Assembly: GCF_021277265.1 (NCBI RefSeq)
Contig: NZ_JAJSOH010000004.1
Span: 124,001 to 188,000, forward strand
DNA from: Kineosporia rhizophila
GTDB taxonomy: Bacteria > Actinomycetota > Actinomycetes > Actinomycetales > Kineosporiaceae
DNA length: 64,000 bases
Reading direction: 5' to 3'
Both the position numbers and the translations under genes were made by a program. The notes under the pieces were generated by a model. The model had not been told where the DNA came from. It did not search any database and saw only the letters and a program-made list of their open reading frames with translations. This document shows, piece after piece, positions 16,579 through 25,549 of this stretch (position 1 is its first letter; each line of letters starts with the position of its first letter).

Positions 16579-16974
16579 CTATTTCGCGCAGAACGCCGTC
16601 TGGTCCGCAGCCAGGCAGGGTTCCTGCTCCTGAGCAGGCCCGTCGCCGGCGGGGGCGTCCCGAAGGATCTGCTGCAGGTCCTCCCGGGCCCGTTCGAGAC
16701 GCTGGATGTTCTCGGTGAGCTCGGCGTGCAGGGCGGTCACGGCCTCGCGCGGAACCTGCTCGCACTCGCCCATCCCGGCGATCCGGCTGAGTGAGAAGCC
16801 CAGCTCGGTGAGGCGTTTGATGCGCAGGATGCGGGCCCGGTGGCCGCTGTCGTACTGCTTGTAGCCGTTGGCTCCGCGCTGCGGCTCGGGCAGCAGGCCG
16901 ACCTCGTGGTAGTGCCGGACCGTCCGTAGCGTGACGCCGGTCAGTTCGGCGATCTCGCGGGTGCTCCAGGACAT
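16579..16974 (-). CDS. MerR family transcriptional regulator
   Basis: This is a 131-residue protein with the N-terminal MerR winged helix (T-R-E-I-A-E-L-T-G-V-T-L-R-T-V-R-H-Y, residues 4-21, then G-L-L-P). A long dimerisation helix follows (about 75-110), with a short C-terminal tail bearing two cysteines (P-C-L-A-A and F-C-A-K). The effector is unknown; the tail cysteines might bind a metal or be redox-active. The ATG at 16974 has a GGAGGGGAG site; an upstream in-frame start at 17013 is less likely. It diverges from the GH26 gene, the 329-bp gap holding the presumed promoters of both. Confidence 0.87.
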   Translation of the reverse strand: MSWSTREIAELTGVTLRTVRHYHEVGLLPEPQRGANGYKQYDSGHRARILRIKRLTELGFSLSRIAGMGECEQVPREAVTALHAELTENIQRLERAREDLQQILRDAPAGDGPAQEQEPCLAADQTAFCAK

Positions 16975-17124
16975 GATGCGGTTCTCCCCTCCGGCTCGGA
17001 TGCGTACCTCCACTCTTCGGGCTGCCGGGGGCCTCGACCAGTGCGGTCACGTCACCGTTGGGGGCGTACGAATGTCATGGTGCGTTAGTGAGATCTGCCT
17101 TGTTCGACACCGCGCAGAGGCACT

Positions 17125-17154
17125 CTGACCTGCTGCATTACGGCGACTTATAGT
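17125..17154 (+). promoter_or_regulatory. possible promoter for the GH26 gene
   Basis: CTGACC (17125-17130) and TATAGT (17149-17154) are 18 bp apart in the most AT-rich part of the 16975-17303 intergenic region. The implied leader before the ATG at 17304 is about 140 nt. The rest of the region shows no gene. Confidence 0.45.
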
Positions 17155-17303
17155 GACGGTCAAATCTTCGTCAAGCGAGCGAAACCGGCCAAGTCAGCAG
17201 CTACGCTCTCTGAACGTAACCAATCGTCGTTCCGGCGTGTGCACGCGGTCGTAGCCCTCGGCCAGTCGTTCGTGCGGCCGGAGCAGAAGGCCGGTGCCCG
17301 TCC

Positions 17304-19520
17304 ATGCCTGATCGCCCCGCGCACCCCTACGGGCTGGACCCGTACGAGGAGCCGATCGACCGCCCCGTCCCGGTCGCGGTGGCGCCCTCCGCCCCGTTGC
17401 GTTCGACGGGCTTCGCCGTCGGCCGGTCCGAACGGCGCGAGGGTTTCGTCGGCGGGGGTGTGGCGGACGCCGTGGTCAGGGGGCGTGTCAGCGCGGGTGA
17501 ACGTGGCCGTGCAGATGAACGTGGTGTTGGGGCTGGACGTGGTGTCGTAGATGGCCGGACCGACGCAGGGCTGAGGCCTGGGCATGTCGTGGACGGTGGG
17601 GCCGGACGTGGCGTTGAGGATGGCCGGACCGACGCGGGGCTGAGGCCCGGGCATGTCATGGACGGCGGGGTCGCCGAGCGTCTGAGCTCGCGCTCCAGGA
17701 GGAGGGCGGGCAGCAGGGGCGCTGAGCGTCGGGGCCCTGAGCATGCGTTGGACGGCGGGGTCCCCGAGTCCCCGAGTTCCGGGAGTGTGGCGGATGGCGG
17801 GGTCGTCGAGCGTCTGGGTTCCGGGAGTGGGGCGGATGGCGGGGTCGCCGAGCGTCTGGGTTCCGGGAGTGCGTTGGACGGCGGGGTCGCCGAGCGTCTG
17901 GGTTCCGGGAGTGGGGCGGACGGCGGGATCACCGAGGTCCTGGGTTCCGGGAGTGTGCCGGGCGGCAGGGGCCCTGAGCGTCGGGGCTCCCGGAATGTGT
18001 TGGACGGCGGTGCCGCTGAGCGTCTGGGCTCTGGGAGTGCTTCGGACGACGTGATCGCCGAGAGCTTGGGCTCCGGAAGCGAGGCGGAGGGCGGGGTTTC
18101 GCGTCGATCGCGGGCCGATGCCCGCCGCGAGCAGCCGCAGCCTGGTGCTCGCCGCGCCGAGGCCCGGCCGGGAAGCCGCCGGGCGCGTCGGGAGCAGGAG
18201 AACACCGAGCGCACCGCCCGTGGCCGCCACCTGCAGCTGCCCCAGATCGCGGCCGCTGCCCTGGGCGTGCTCGCGGTGCTCGGAGGGGTGGTGGTGGCGG
18301 TGGACAAGATCCCCGGCGACGGCCAGGAGAACACTGCGGCGATGACGTCGACCACGGCGGTCAGTGAACTGCCCTCCGTGTCGATGCATGCCACCCCCTC
18401 GGCTGCGGCCTCCGCGCTGGACGCTGAGACGCAGTCCGCCCGGAACCCGACCAACCTGGGCCGGGCACCTGCGCTCGACCAGATGGTCGACAAGGAGAAG
18501 CTCGCCCGGGCCGCCCAGAAGGCCGCCGCGGCCAAGGAGGCCGAGAAGGCGGCTCAGAAGAAGGCCGCCGACAGTGCCGACAGCGCTGGCCGACCGCGCA
18601 CGGTGGGGGCCGCCGGAGCGGTGAAGGTCGGTGTGTTCCGCGGCACCTCGGCCGCCGAGGTGCAGAAGTTCGGCGAGTGGCTGGGCCGCGACGTCGACTA
18701 CGCGATGGACTTCTCCACCCGCACCAGCTGGGACGAGATCGCCAACCCGCACTACATGCTCGAGGCCTGGAAGGGCTCGGGCTACCGGATGGTCTACGCC
18801 ACCGCCATGCTGCCCACCCAGGACATGTCGGCCACCATGGCGGCCGGGGCCCGGGGCGAGTACGACGAGCACTTCCGCACGCTGGCCCAGAACCTGGTGG
18901 CAGCCGGTCAGGGCGACTCGATCATCCGGCTGGGCTGGGAGTTCAACCTCAGCGCCTCACGCTGGCACCCGGACACGAAGGAGAACTTCATCGGGTACTG
19001 GCGGCACATCGTCGACGCGATGCGCTCGGTCCCGGGCACCGAGAACCTCCAGTTCGACTGGAACCCGAACATCGGCGGGGAGACCTACGACTCGCGTCTT
19101 TACTACCCCGGCAACAAGTACGTCGACTACGTCGGCGTCGACATCTACGACATCTCCTGGGCCCCCGGCGCCTACCCGTTCCCGGCCGACTGCGACGAGG
19201 CCTGCAAGCTGCAGCGCCGCAAGGCCGCCTGGAACGACAAGCTGAACGGCACCTTCGGGCTCAAGACCTGGGCCGACTTCGCCCGGTCGAAGGGCAAGCC
19301 GATCACCCTGCCGGAATGGGGTCTGTGGGAACGGCCGGACGGCCACGGCGGCGGCGACAACCCTTACTACATCGAGCAGATGTACAAGTTCATCAACGAC
19401 CCGGACAACAATGTGGCCTACCAGGCGTACTTCGAGTACGACGTGGGCGACAACGGCAACCATGCGCTGTCCACGCACGCCGCCTCGGGCAACACGTTCA
19501 AGGAGCTGCTGGGGAAGTAG
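17304..19520 (+). CDS. membrane-anchored glycoside hydrolase family 26 protein
   Basis: This is a 738-residue protein. Residues 1-300 are cytoplasmic and low-complexity, and include an imperfect 23-residue duplication (D-G-R-T-D-A-G-L-R-P-G-H-V) and about nine copies of a 14-residue repeat (148-263). An Arg-rich stretch and a transmembrane helix (about 315-334, ending G-G-V-V-V-A-V-D) follow, then a K/E/A-rich linker (about 395-425) and the extracellular catalytic domain (about 438-738). The domain has the GH26 acid/base motif R-L-G-W-E-F with Glu546 and the nucleophile in L-P-E-W-G with Glu671. GH26 enzymes cleave beta-mannans or related glycans. The start is uncertain because the repeat region could be untranslated; the upstream TATAGT promoter favours 17304. 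A strong bidirectional terminator follows. Confidence 0.82.
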   Translation: MPDRPAHPYGLDPYEEPIDRPVPVAVAPSAPLRSTGFAVGRSERREGFVGGGVADAVVRGRVSAGERGRADERGVGAGRGVVDGRTDAGLRPGHVVDGGAGRGVEDGRTDAGLRPGHVMDGGVAERLSSRSRRRAGSRGAERRGPEHALDGGVPESPSSGSVADGGVVERLGSGSGADGGVAERLGSGSALDGGVAERLGSGSGADGGITEVLGSGSVPGGRGPERRGSRNVLDGGAAERLGSGSASDDVIAESLGSGSEAEGGVSRRSRADARREQPQPGARRAEARPGSRRARREQENTERTARGRHLQLPQIAAAALGVLAVLGGVVVAVDKIPGDGQENTAAMTSTTAVSELPSVSMHATPSAAASALDAETQSARNPTNLGRAPALDQMVDKEKLARAAQKAAAAKEAEKAAQKKAADSADSAGRPRTVGAAGAVKVGVFRGTSAAEVQKFGEWLGRDVDYAMDFSTRTSWDEIANPHYMLEAWKGSGYRMVYATAMLPTQDMSATMAAGARGEYDEHFRTLAQNLVAAGQGDSIIRLGWEFNLSASRWHPDTKENFIGYWRHIVDAMRSVPGTENLQFDWNPNIGGETYDSRLYYPGNKYVDYVGVDIYDISWAPGAYPFPADCDEACKLQRRKAAWNDKLNGTFGLKTWADFARSKGKPITLPEWGLWERPDGHGGGDNPYYIEQMYKFINDPDNNVAYQAYFEYDVGDNGNHALSTHAASGNTFKELLGK
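17745..18095 (+). repeat. 42-bp tandem repeats inside the GH26 gene
   Basis: About nine imperfect copies of a 42-bp unit encode 14 residues of the pattern x-x-D-G-G-V-A-E-R-L-G-S-G-S. The best-conserved DNA core is GGGGTCGCCGAGCGTCTGGG. The repeats keep the reading frame and sit on the predicted cytoplasmic side of the membrane helix. Confidence 0.85.
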
Positions 19521-19535
19521 CCCGGCCGGCACCGC

Positions 19536-19579
19536 TCAGAAGAAAACCCCCGGTCGAATGACCAGGGGTTTTCTTCTGA
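19536..19579. terminator. bidirectional rho-independent terminator
   Basis: TCAGAAGAAAACCCC (19536-19550) and GGGGTTTTCTTCTGA (19565-19579) are perfectly complementary over 15 bp. The intervening bases add a GGTC/GACC stem with a GAAT tetraloop. It sits in the 67-bp gap between the convergent GH26 and LuxR-type genes and has A/T tracts on both arms, so it can serve both. Confidence 0.93.
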
Positions 19580-19587
19580 CCACGTTG

Positions 19588-20286
19588 TCAGATGATGCCC
19601 GAACGCATCGCGTAGGCCACCGCATGGGACCGATTACGCAGGTTCAGCCGGGTCATCATGGTGTAGAGGATGTTCTTCACCGTGCGCTCGGAATACTTCA
19701 TCCGCTCGGCGATCTCGGCGGTGTCGAGACCGTCGGCGAGCAGCCGCAGCACGTCGACCTCGCGGGTCTCCAGACCCGAGGCGGTGAGCCCACGCGGGGC
19801 GAGCACGTTCTGCTGCAGGTGCGCCACCTCGCGCAGCAACTGGCCCTGGACCCGGGGCGGGAGTTGGCTGTCGCCCTCGGCCACCGTGCGGATCAGGTCG
19901 TTGAAGTGGTCGGGAGTGATCTGCGCCCGGGACATCGCGCCGGCCACCCCGATCTCCGCCGCCGCCAGCCAGTCGCCGTCATCGATGTCATCGAGGATGA
20001 GCACGAACGGCGGCTTGCAGACCTCACGCAGCACCCGCAGCCGGTGCAGCAGCCGCCCGCTCAGCCGGGGGGCCACGGCGACCACCACGTCGGCCTGGGG
20101 GAGCTGGGCCGTGGGCAGCAGCTGGATGCCCTGGCCGGGGCCGACCAGGCCGGCCACGCCGGCCCGGCTGAACACGTCGGCCGCCTCGACGGCGATCCCG
20201 ATCCTTCTCGGGTACCGCTCGCTCACCACGGCCGGCCGGTTGGTTCCGGGCCAGGTGCGGGGGCTGGTCTGCGGGCCAACGCTCAT
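19588..20286 (-). CDS. LuxR/NarL-type regulator with atypical receiver domain
   Basis: This encodes a protein of about 232 residues with a C-terminal LuxR helix-turn-helix: L-E-T-R-E-V-D-V-L-R-L-L-A-D-G, then A-E-I-A-E-R-M, then S-E-R-T-V-K-N. The N-terminal part follows the receiver fold but the phosphorylation-site strand reads A-D-V-V-V-A-V-A-P, lacking the acceptor Asp at the usual place. Phosphorylation-independent control is therefore likely. No sensor kinase is adjacent. The ATG at 20286 is chosen, with a GTG at 20313 as alternative. Upstream lies a 380-bp intergenic region shared with the end of the T7SS operon. Confidence 0.85.
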   Translation of the reverse strand: MSVGPQTSPRTWPGTNRPAVVSERYPRRIGIAVEAADVFSRAGVAGLVGPGQGIQLLPTAQLPQADVVVAVAPRLSGRLLHRLRVLREVCKPPFVLILDDIDDGDWLAAAEIGVAGAMSRAQITPDHFNDLIRTVAEGDSQLPPRVQGQLLREVAHLQQNVLAPRGLTASGLETREVDVLRLLADGLDTAEIAERMKYSERTVKNILYTMMTRLNLRNRSHAVAYAMRSGII

Positions 20287-20468
20287 GCTCGAACCATCGC
20301 TTCCACGTGTCACGGGTCCTGTTGTGCCGCTCGGCCGGGCTGCTTCCGGCCGGTACCGGCCGAGAGGATCGGGAGAACCAGCGTTTCCGCCAGACGCATT
20401 TCCGCTGGTTCTGAACCTCCTGGCGTCCGGATTGAACGACGGGTGTCTATCTATACCGCGATTTTGGC

Positions 20469-20495
20469 CCTTAAGGACATGATCGGAACCTTAAG
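20469..20495. promoter_or_regulatory. paired CCTTAAG direct repeats, candidate operator
   Basis: CCTTAAGG (20469-20476) and CCTTAAG (20489-20495) recur exactly 20 bp apart, about two helical turns, in an AT-rich island (20440-20620) of the 20314-20693 intergenic region. They lie roughly 180-210 bp upstream of the LuxR-type gene. No gene is recognised in this region. Confidence 0.35.
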
Positions 20496-20623
20496 CCAAC
20501 GTCAGATCCCGTTCTCTGATAAAGAAACTGCTGATCAGCGCGCCGAGAACTTTTTCCGCCCGCCGACCGATACAGAGCCGGATGCTGCTGACCGTGAAAG
20601 ACCCGCGACAGTGCGCAAAACAA

Positions 20624-20653
20624 TTCAGGCCCGCCCCGGAGGGCGGACCTGAA
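20624..20653 (-). terminator. rho-independent terminator of the T7SS operon
   Basis: TTCAGG-c-CCGCCC, a CGGA loop, then GGGCGG-a-CCTGAA form a 12-bp stem with one mismatch. On the minus strand the hairpin is followed by TTGTTTTG, a T-rich tail. It lies 41 bp beyond the stop codon of the FtsK-type ATPase at 20694. Confidence 0.88.
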
Positions 20654-20693
20654 ATCGATCAGTTGCCGAGCGTGACCGGAACTTTCGCCAGGC

Positions 20694-23600
20694 TCATTTC
20701 AGTGTGGTGTGCGGAATGGCGATGATCTGCGCCTTTCCCTGTCCCGCCCCCAGGGTGGTGTAGCCGCGGCCCGGCCGCACCGGCACCCGCATCTGGCTGT
20801 GCGTGAGCCGGATCCCCAGCAGGTCACCCTCCAGACTGGTCTGCGGGGCCAGCAGCACGCCCTGGCGACTGCGCTTGGCCTCGCCCAGCCAGCCTCCGGC
20901 CGGACCGGTGAGCACCTCGCCGGACCCGGCGAAGGCGATGCCCAGCCCGCGGTCCCGGCCGACCGAGGCGACCTCACGCAGTACCGGGTCGAGCGGATGG
21001 CCCGGGCCGAGCAGGTCGACGTCGTCGATCAGCAGCACGGTCTGGCTGCCGCCGGGCCCGCCCGGGGCGACCAGGGCCCGCAGTTCCTCGACGTTCGGGC
21101 GCAGCCCGGACAGGAGGTGGACCGACTGGTGGTTGGCCAGCCGCCGCAACGGCGACTCCCGGGGCGTGATCACGATCAGCTTGGTGCCGGTCGCCAGCAG
21201 CGAGATGCCCAGGGTGGCCAGCACATTGCTACGGCCCGAGCCGGACGGCCCCCCGACCAGGAAGGCGTGCGCCCGCCCGCTGAAGTCGACGGTCAGCGGA
21301 GTCGGGTCGCCGCCGCCGACCCCCAGCAGAGCGTGCAGCGGCTGGCGCTCGGCCTGCGGCCAGCGGCCGAACAGGTCCGAGAACGCGGCCTGGGACGGCA
21401 GAGCGGCCACCGGACGTGGACGCCGAGAGTCGGCCAGGTGCTGGTCGCGTTGCGCGGCGTCCAGGCCGATCGCCCGCAGGGCCAGCGCCTGTCCCTGGCC
21501 GGAGGGATCGGCGGCGAGCAACGCCACCTGCACCTCGACCTGGTCCTGGGTGCGCCAGGCCCGGCCGGGCGGGATCACGGTGGGCAGCCGGTTGGCCGGC
21601 ACCCCGATGATGCCCAGGTCGCTGCGGTCGGTCATCCGCAGCATCAGCTTGTTGTCGCTGAGCGAGGCCACCCGGCCGGCGCTGAGGGCCCGCTCGGAGG
21701 TCATGATCGCGTGGATCCCGGCCCCGGCGCCCTCGCGCAGGATCTCCTGCAGCACCGCGTACAGCGCACCGCCGTCGAACTCGGACAGCATCGTGGCAAG
21801 GGCGTCCCAGCCGTCGACGAACAGGAAGATGTGGGCCGGGGCGGCCTGAGACGCCTCGCGTCCCAGCTTGACCCGCAGCTCGGGCAGGTCGGCCACGGTG
21901 TGCTGGGCCAGGAGCTGGTGCCGGCGCTCCAGTTCGCCCGCCAGCCAGGTGATCAGCCGGGTCAGGCGCTCGGTGTCGGCACGCGGGACCACCCCGCCGC
22001 AGTGCGGCAGGTCGGTGAGAACACTCAGCGCGCTGCCGGCCGCATCGATGGCGTACATGTGGACGTCGGCGCTGGAGTTGGAACGCGCCAGGCTGCCGGC
22101 GAGGGTGCGCAGCACCTGCGAGCGCCCGGCCCGGGGTGCTCCGATCACGAACAGGTGCCCCTCGGTACTGGGGTCGAAGGCCAGCGTCTGCTGCCTCTGG
22201 TGGGCCGGCAGGTCGGCCTGGGCGAACGAGGCGATGGTGAGCCCGTCCCGGGTGAAGACCGGTACCCCCTGCTCCCGGTTGAGCCGGTCCAGGTCGTCGA
22301 GCAGCCGCAGAGGCGGCAGGGCGGGCAGCCACGGACTCGGCTGCACCGGCACCTCGGCCTGGCGGGCGGCCTCCTGGATGGCCTCGACCAGAGCGTCCAG
22401 GTCGGTGCGCTCGGCCTCGTCGCCGGGCAGGGAGAGGTCGGCCGCCGGGTCGTCGTGGCGGTCGGCCAGCTGCACCGGGCGGCCGAGCCGGCCCCAGGTG
22501 AGCCGCTCGGCCTGCGGCGGCGGCAGGACCTTGTCGGCCGCGGCCGACTCGTCCTCCTCGCCGGCGATCGGGGAACCGACGTAGGCGGTCTGGAACGGCA
22601 TGGTCGAGCGGTGCCCCAGCCGGGCCAGCGCCCGGCCCGGGGTCCGGGCCGAGATGTGCGCGGCGTCGTGGGTGTCGATCACGTCCTGGCTCTCGCCGAT
22701 GTCGGTGACCCGCAGGGCGATCCGCAGGTTGGTGTTGGCCTTGATGTCGGAGGTGACCACCCCGGCCGGGCGCTGGGTGGCCAGGATCAGGTGGATGCCC
22801 AGCGACCGGCCGCGCTGCGCGATGCTGACCAGACCGGGCACGAACGAGGGGGTCTCGCGGGCCATCGTGGCGAACTCGTCGATCACCAGCAGGAGCCGCG
22901 GCATCGGGGCCATCCGGGGACTACGCGCCCGCAGCGCCCGGTACTCCAGCAGGTCCTTCACCCCGGCGTCGGCCAGCATCTGCTCGCGCCGGCGCAGTTC
23001 GGCGGCCAGCGACTCCAGCGCCCGCAGGGCCAGCGCCTCGTCCAGGTCGGTGACCATGCCCAGGGTGTGCGGCAGGTTCACACAGGCGTGGAAGGCGCTG
23101 CCGCCCTTGTAGTCGACCAGCACGAAGACCAGCTCGTCGGGCCGGTTCACGGCGGCCAGCGAGGCCACCATCGACTGCAGCAGCTCCGACTTGCCCGAGC
23201 CGGTGGTGCCCGCGATCAGCCCGTGCGGTCCGTCCCGCACCAGGTCGAAGGCCACCGTGCCGTCGAACCCCTTGCCCAGCGGGAAGGTGGTGGAGGCCGG
23301 GCGGCGGGCCCACAGCCCGGCGATCAGGTCGGCCGTGGGCGGCTCGGCCCGCAGCAGTTCGAGCAGGTTCACCTGCTGCGGCAGGCCGGCGATCTCGTCC
23401 GGGGTCACGTCGCGCAGGCTGGACAGCGAGCGGGCCACGTCCTCGCACCACTGCGGGCTGACGTCGTCGGGCCGGATGCCGGTGACGTTGGGCAGGTCGC
23501 GCTGGCGCAGGGTGAGCCCGTCGTGGTCGGCACGGACCACGGCGGTGCACTCCTCGGGCAGCAGCCGTTCCAGGGCGTCCACGCCGATCGTGAAGACCCG

Positions 23601-25466
23601 CACGGCCGGGCCCTGCACCAGGATGTTCATCACCCCCGGCACGTCCCGCAGCCAGCGCGCGCCGTCCATCACGACCAGCACGTCCGGCTCGGCGAACAGC
23701 ACCGTGCCCAGCTGCGAGCCCCGGGCCTCGAGCCGGGCCTTGATCAGCTGGTTCAGCTCACCCACCCGGTGCGCGATGGTCTCCGGGTCGTTCCCGACGG
23801 TGACCAGCGGGCCACCGCTGCCGGCCGCGAACGGGCGGGCCTGCGGCAGCCAGCGCGCCCAGTTCCAGCGCTCGACCGGCTGACCGGCCGGGCCGCCCAT
23901 GCCGGTTGGCGCCAGCAACAGGTACAGCCGCAGGTCGCGCGGGCTGTGCAGGGTGGCCGCCTGAGCCACCATCCAGCGCACGATCGATCCGGTGTCCTGC
24001 GGTTCCCCGGCCACCCCGACCACGCCGCGCTCGATCAGCGAGACGCCGACCGGGGCGTCCGGAACCGTCCAGCGGTAGCGCCGGTTCGGTTCCTCCCGGG
24101 CCGGGTCGTCGAGTTCCATCAGCGACGGCTGGTCGACCGTGCCCAGCCGCATCACCAGGAAGTCCGGGTCGGTGCGGCGGCGCTCCCAGAGCCGGCTGCT
24201 CGGGCCGTTGGCGATCAGCCCGACCAGGGCCGGGTCGGGCGAGGCGGCGCAGCGGGCCAGGCGTTCCTCGTTGATGCTGGCGAAGACCTGTTTCTCGGCC
24301 TGCATCCGGCGCCGGCGGTACTCGGCACTGTCCTCCCGGTACTGCCGGGCCCCGCTGCGCCGGTCGGCCACCCAGTTGCCCAGCAGCATCAGCGGGGTCA
24401 TCAGGGTGATCAGCAGGAAGAAGTACGACTTGAAGAAGAAGACGAAGGCCAGGCCCATCACCATCGGCATGAGCATCATCAGCAGCGGGATGCGGCGCCG
24501 CTGCGGTGGTCTCGGCGGCGTCGGCATCTTCACCGGGGGCTGCATGAGCGGCGGGACCAGGCGCGGCGGGCGGTTGAAGTCGCGGCCGATCCGGTCCTCG
24601 GCGGGGGCCAGGGCGGCGTCCGGGTCGAAGCGGCGGGCCAGGCGCAGCAGGGTGTCGCCGATCGCCAGGTCCATCCCGACCGGCCAGCGGCGGGCGCCCT
24701 GGTGTCCTTCCATCAGCGCCGCGTACTCGATCGCGGCGTCCTCCAGGGCCCGGCGGTACTTCGGGTCCGGGCTGCCGACCTCCTCGCGGGGCGGTTCGGG
24801 CAGGCTGAGCCGGCCGCCGCGCACGGTGGCGGTCTCGTCGGCCAGAGTCATGCCGGTCTGGGTGAGCCGGGTCTGCCCCAGACCGGAGAGCCAGACCACG
24901 CCGTCCTGGTCGACGGTGAGTTCCGGCCCCTGCAGCGGGGTCTGGTCGCTGTCCAGGCGGATCCAGCTGCCCGGGGCGCGACCGATGTCGTAGGTGCCGA
25001 AGCCGATCGGCCAGATCCGGCCGGCGTCGGGGCCGCCGACGGCGTGGATCTCCAGCCAGTCCACCCCGGGTTCGGCCGGGCGCCAGTCCGCGTCGTCCGG
25101 CGGGGTGGGGGCGGTCAGGCCGATCCGCTGCCCGGAGACCAGGCCGATCTGCGCGACCGTGGCCTCCGGGTCGACCGGCCGGCCGTCCACGTAGGGCTGC
25201 CCGGCCGGGCCCGCCTCGGCGTAGCTGCTCCAGGCCTGGGCGGAGGCGCCGGTGGCGGCCGGGGCCAGGTTGTCCACCACCGCGCCGCCGGTCCCGGCCG
25301 CGGCGCCCACCAGGACGCCGATCGGGGTCTCCTTGTGCACGTCGAGGACGACGTCCCAGCTCCGCGACGCGAGCGGCGCCTCACCCGGGACCGGGGAGGC
25401 GCCGCCGGCGGCCAGCTGGTCGGGGTCGTCCTCGGCCGGGGTGGCGACGCTGATCACCAGCTGCAC
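20694..25466 (-). CDS. T7SS FtsK/SpoIIIE-type ATPase, EssC/EccC family
   Basis: This 1590-residue membrane ATPase is the motor of a type VII secretion system. Residues 36-118 have a ubiquitin-like or degenerate FHA pattern, and residues 137-222 look like an FHA domain. Two hydrophobic segments lie at about 325-362. Three FtsK-type ATPase domains follow. The first is canonical, with G-T-T-G-S-G-K-S at 753-760 and Walker B L-L-L-V-I-D-E. The second (about 1108, G-A-P-R-A-G-R-S) and third (about 1405, G-G-P-S-G-S-G-R-S) have Arg in place of the Walker A Lys. N-terminal FHA plus TM plus tandem FtsK resembles EssC of T7SSb more than mycobacterial EccCa/EccCb. The GTG at 25466 has an AAAGGA site. 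It is the last gene of the minus-strand operon. Confidence 0.92.
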   Translation of the reverse strand: MQLVISVATPAEDDPDQLAAGGASPVPGEAPLASRSWDVVLDVHKETPIGVLVGAAAGTGGAVVDNLAPAATGASAQAWSSYAEAGPAGQPYVDGRPVDPEATVAQIGLVSGQRIGLTAPTPPDDADWRPAEPGVDWLEIHAVGGPDAGRIWPIGFGTYDIGRAPGSWIRLDSDQTPLQGPELTVDQDGVVWLSGLGQTRLTQTGMTLADETATVRGGRLSLPEPPREEVGSPDPKYRRALEDAAIEYAALMEGHQGARRWPVGMDLAIGDTLLRLARRFDPDAALAPAEDRIGRDFNRPPRLVPPLMQPPVKMPTPPRPPQRRRIPLLMMLMPMVMGLAFVFFFKSYFFLLITLMTPLMLLGNWVADRRSGARQYREDSAEYRRRRMQAEKQVFASINEERLARCAASPDPALVGLIANGPSSRLWERRRTDPDFLVMRLGTVDQPSLMELDDPAREEPNRRYRWTVPDAPVGVSLIERGVVGVAGEPQDTGSIVRWMVAQAATLHSPRDLRLYLLLAPTGMGGPAGQPVERWNWARWLPQARPFAAGSGGPLVTVGNDPETIAHRVGELNQLIKARLEARGSQLGTVLFAEPDVLVVMDGARWLRDVPGVMNILVQGPAVRVFTIGVDALERLLPEECTAVVRADHDGLTLRQRDLPNVTGIRPDDVSPQWCEDVARSLSSLRDVTPDEIAGLPQQVNLLELLRAEPPTADLIAGLWARRPASTTFPLGKGFDGTVAFDLVRDGPHGLIAGTTGSGKSELLQSMVASLAAVNRPDELVFVLVDYKGGSAFHACVNLPHTLGMVTDLDEALALRALESLAAELRRREQMLADAGVKDLLEYRALRARSPRMAPMPRLLLVIDEFATMARETPSFVPGLVSIAQRGRSLGIHLILATQRPAGVVTSDIKANTNLRIALRVTDIGESQDVIDTHDAAHISARTPGRALARLGHRSTMPFQTAYVGSPIAGEEDESAAADKVLPPPQAERLTWGRLGRPVQLADRHDDPAADLSLPGDEAERTDLDALVEAIQEAARQAEVPVQPSPWLPALPPLRLLDDLDRLNREQGVPVFTRDGLTIASFAQADLPAHQRQQTLAFDPSTEGHLFVIGAPRAGRSQVLRTLAGSLARSNSSADVHMYAIDAAGSALSVLTDLPHCGGVVPRADTERLTRLITWLAGELERRHQLLAQHTVADLPELRVKLGREASQAAPAHIFLFVDGWDALATMLSEFDGGALYAVLQEILREGAGAGIHAIMTSERALSAGRVASLSDNKLMLRMTDRSDLGIIGVPANRLPTVIPPGRAWRTQDQVEVQVALLAADPSGQGQALALRAIGLDAAQRDQHLADSRRPRPVAALPSQAAFSDLFGRWPQAERQPLHALLGVGGGDPTPLTVDFSGRAHAFLVGGPSGSGRSNVLATLGISLLATGTKLIVITPRESPLRRLANHQSVHLLSGLRPNVEELRALVAPGGPGGSQTVLLIDDVDLLGPGHPLDPVLREVASVGRDRGLGIAFAGSGEVLTGPAGGWLGEAKRSRQGVLLAPQTSLEGDLLGIRLTHSQMRVPVRPGRGYTTLGAGQGKAQIIAIPHTTLK

Positions 25467-25549
25467 GGGTAGGTCCTTTCACGCCGGGCTGCCGTTGCGG
25501 GGGCAGGAACCCAGCTGTCCAGTTCGCCGGCCTCGGGGCCGGAAGTCGT

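Noticed and set aside
17327-18535. 402-codon Pro/Ser-rich gene on the minus strand
   Set aside because: It is the reverse reading of the GH26 repeat region. The repeats are in frame with the plus-strand catalytic domain, and no start signals support the minus frame.
20709-25472. 1587-codon frame opposite the FtsK-type ATPase gene
   Set aside because: It is a shadow of the ATPase gene, with His/Gln/Arg-rich composition and no recognisable motif. The minus-strand frame has intact Walker and FHA features.
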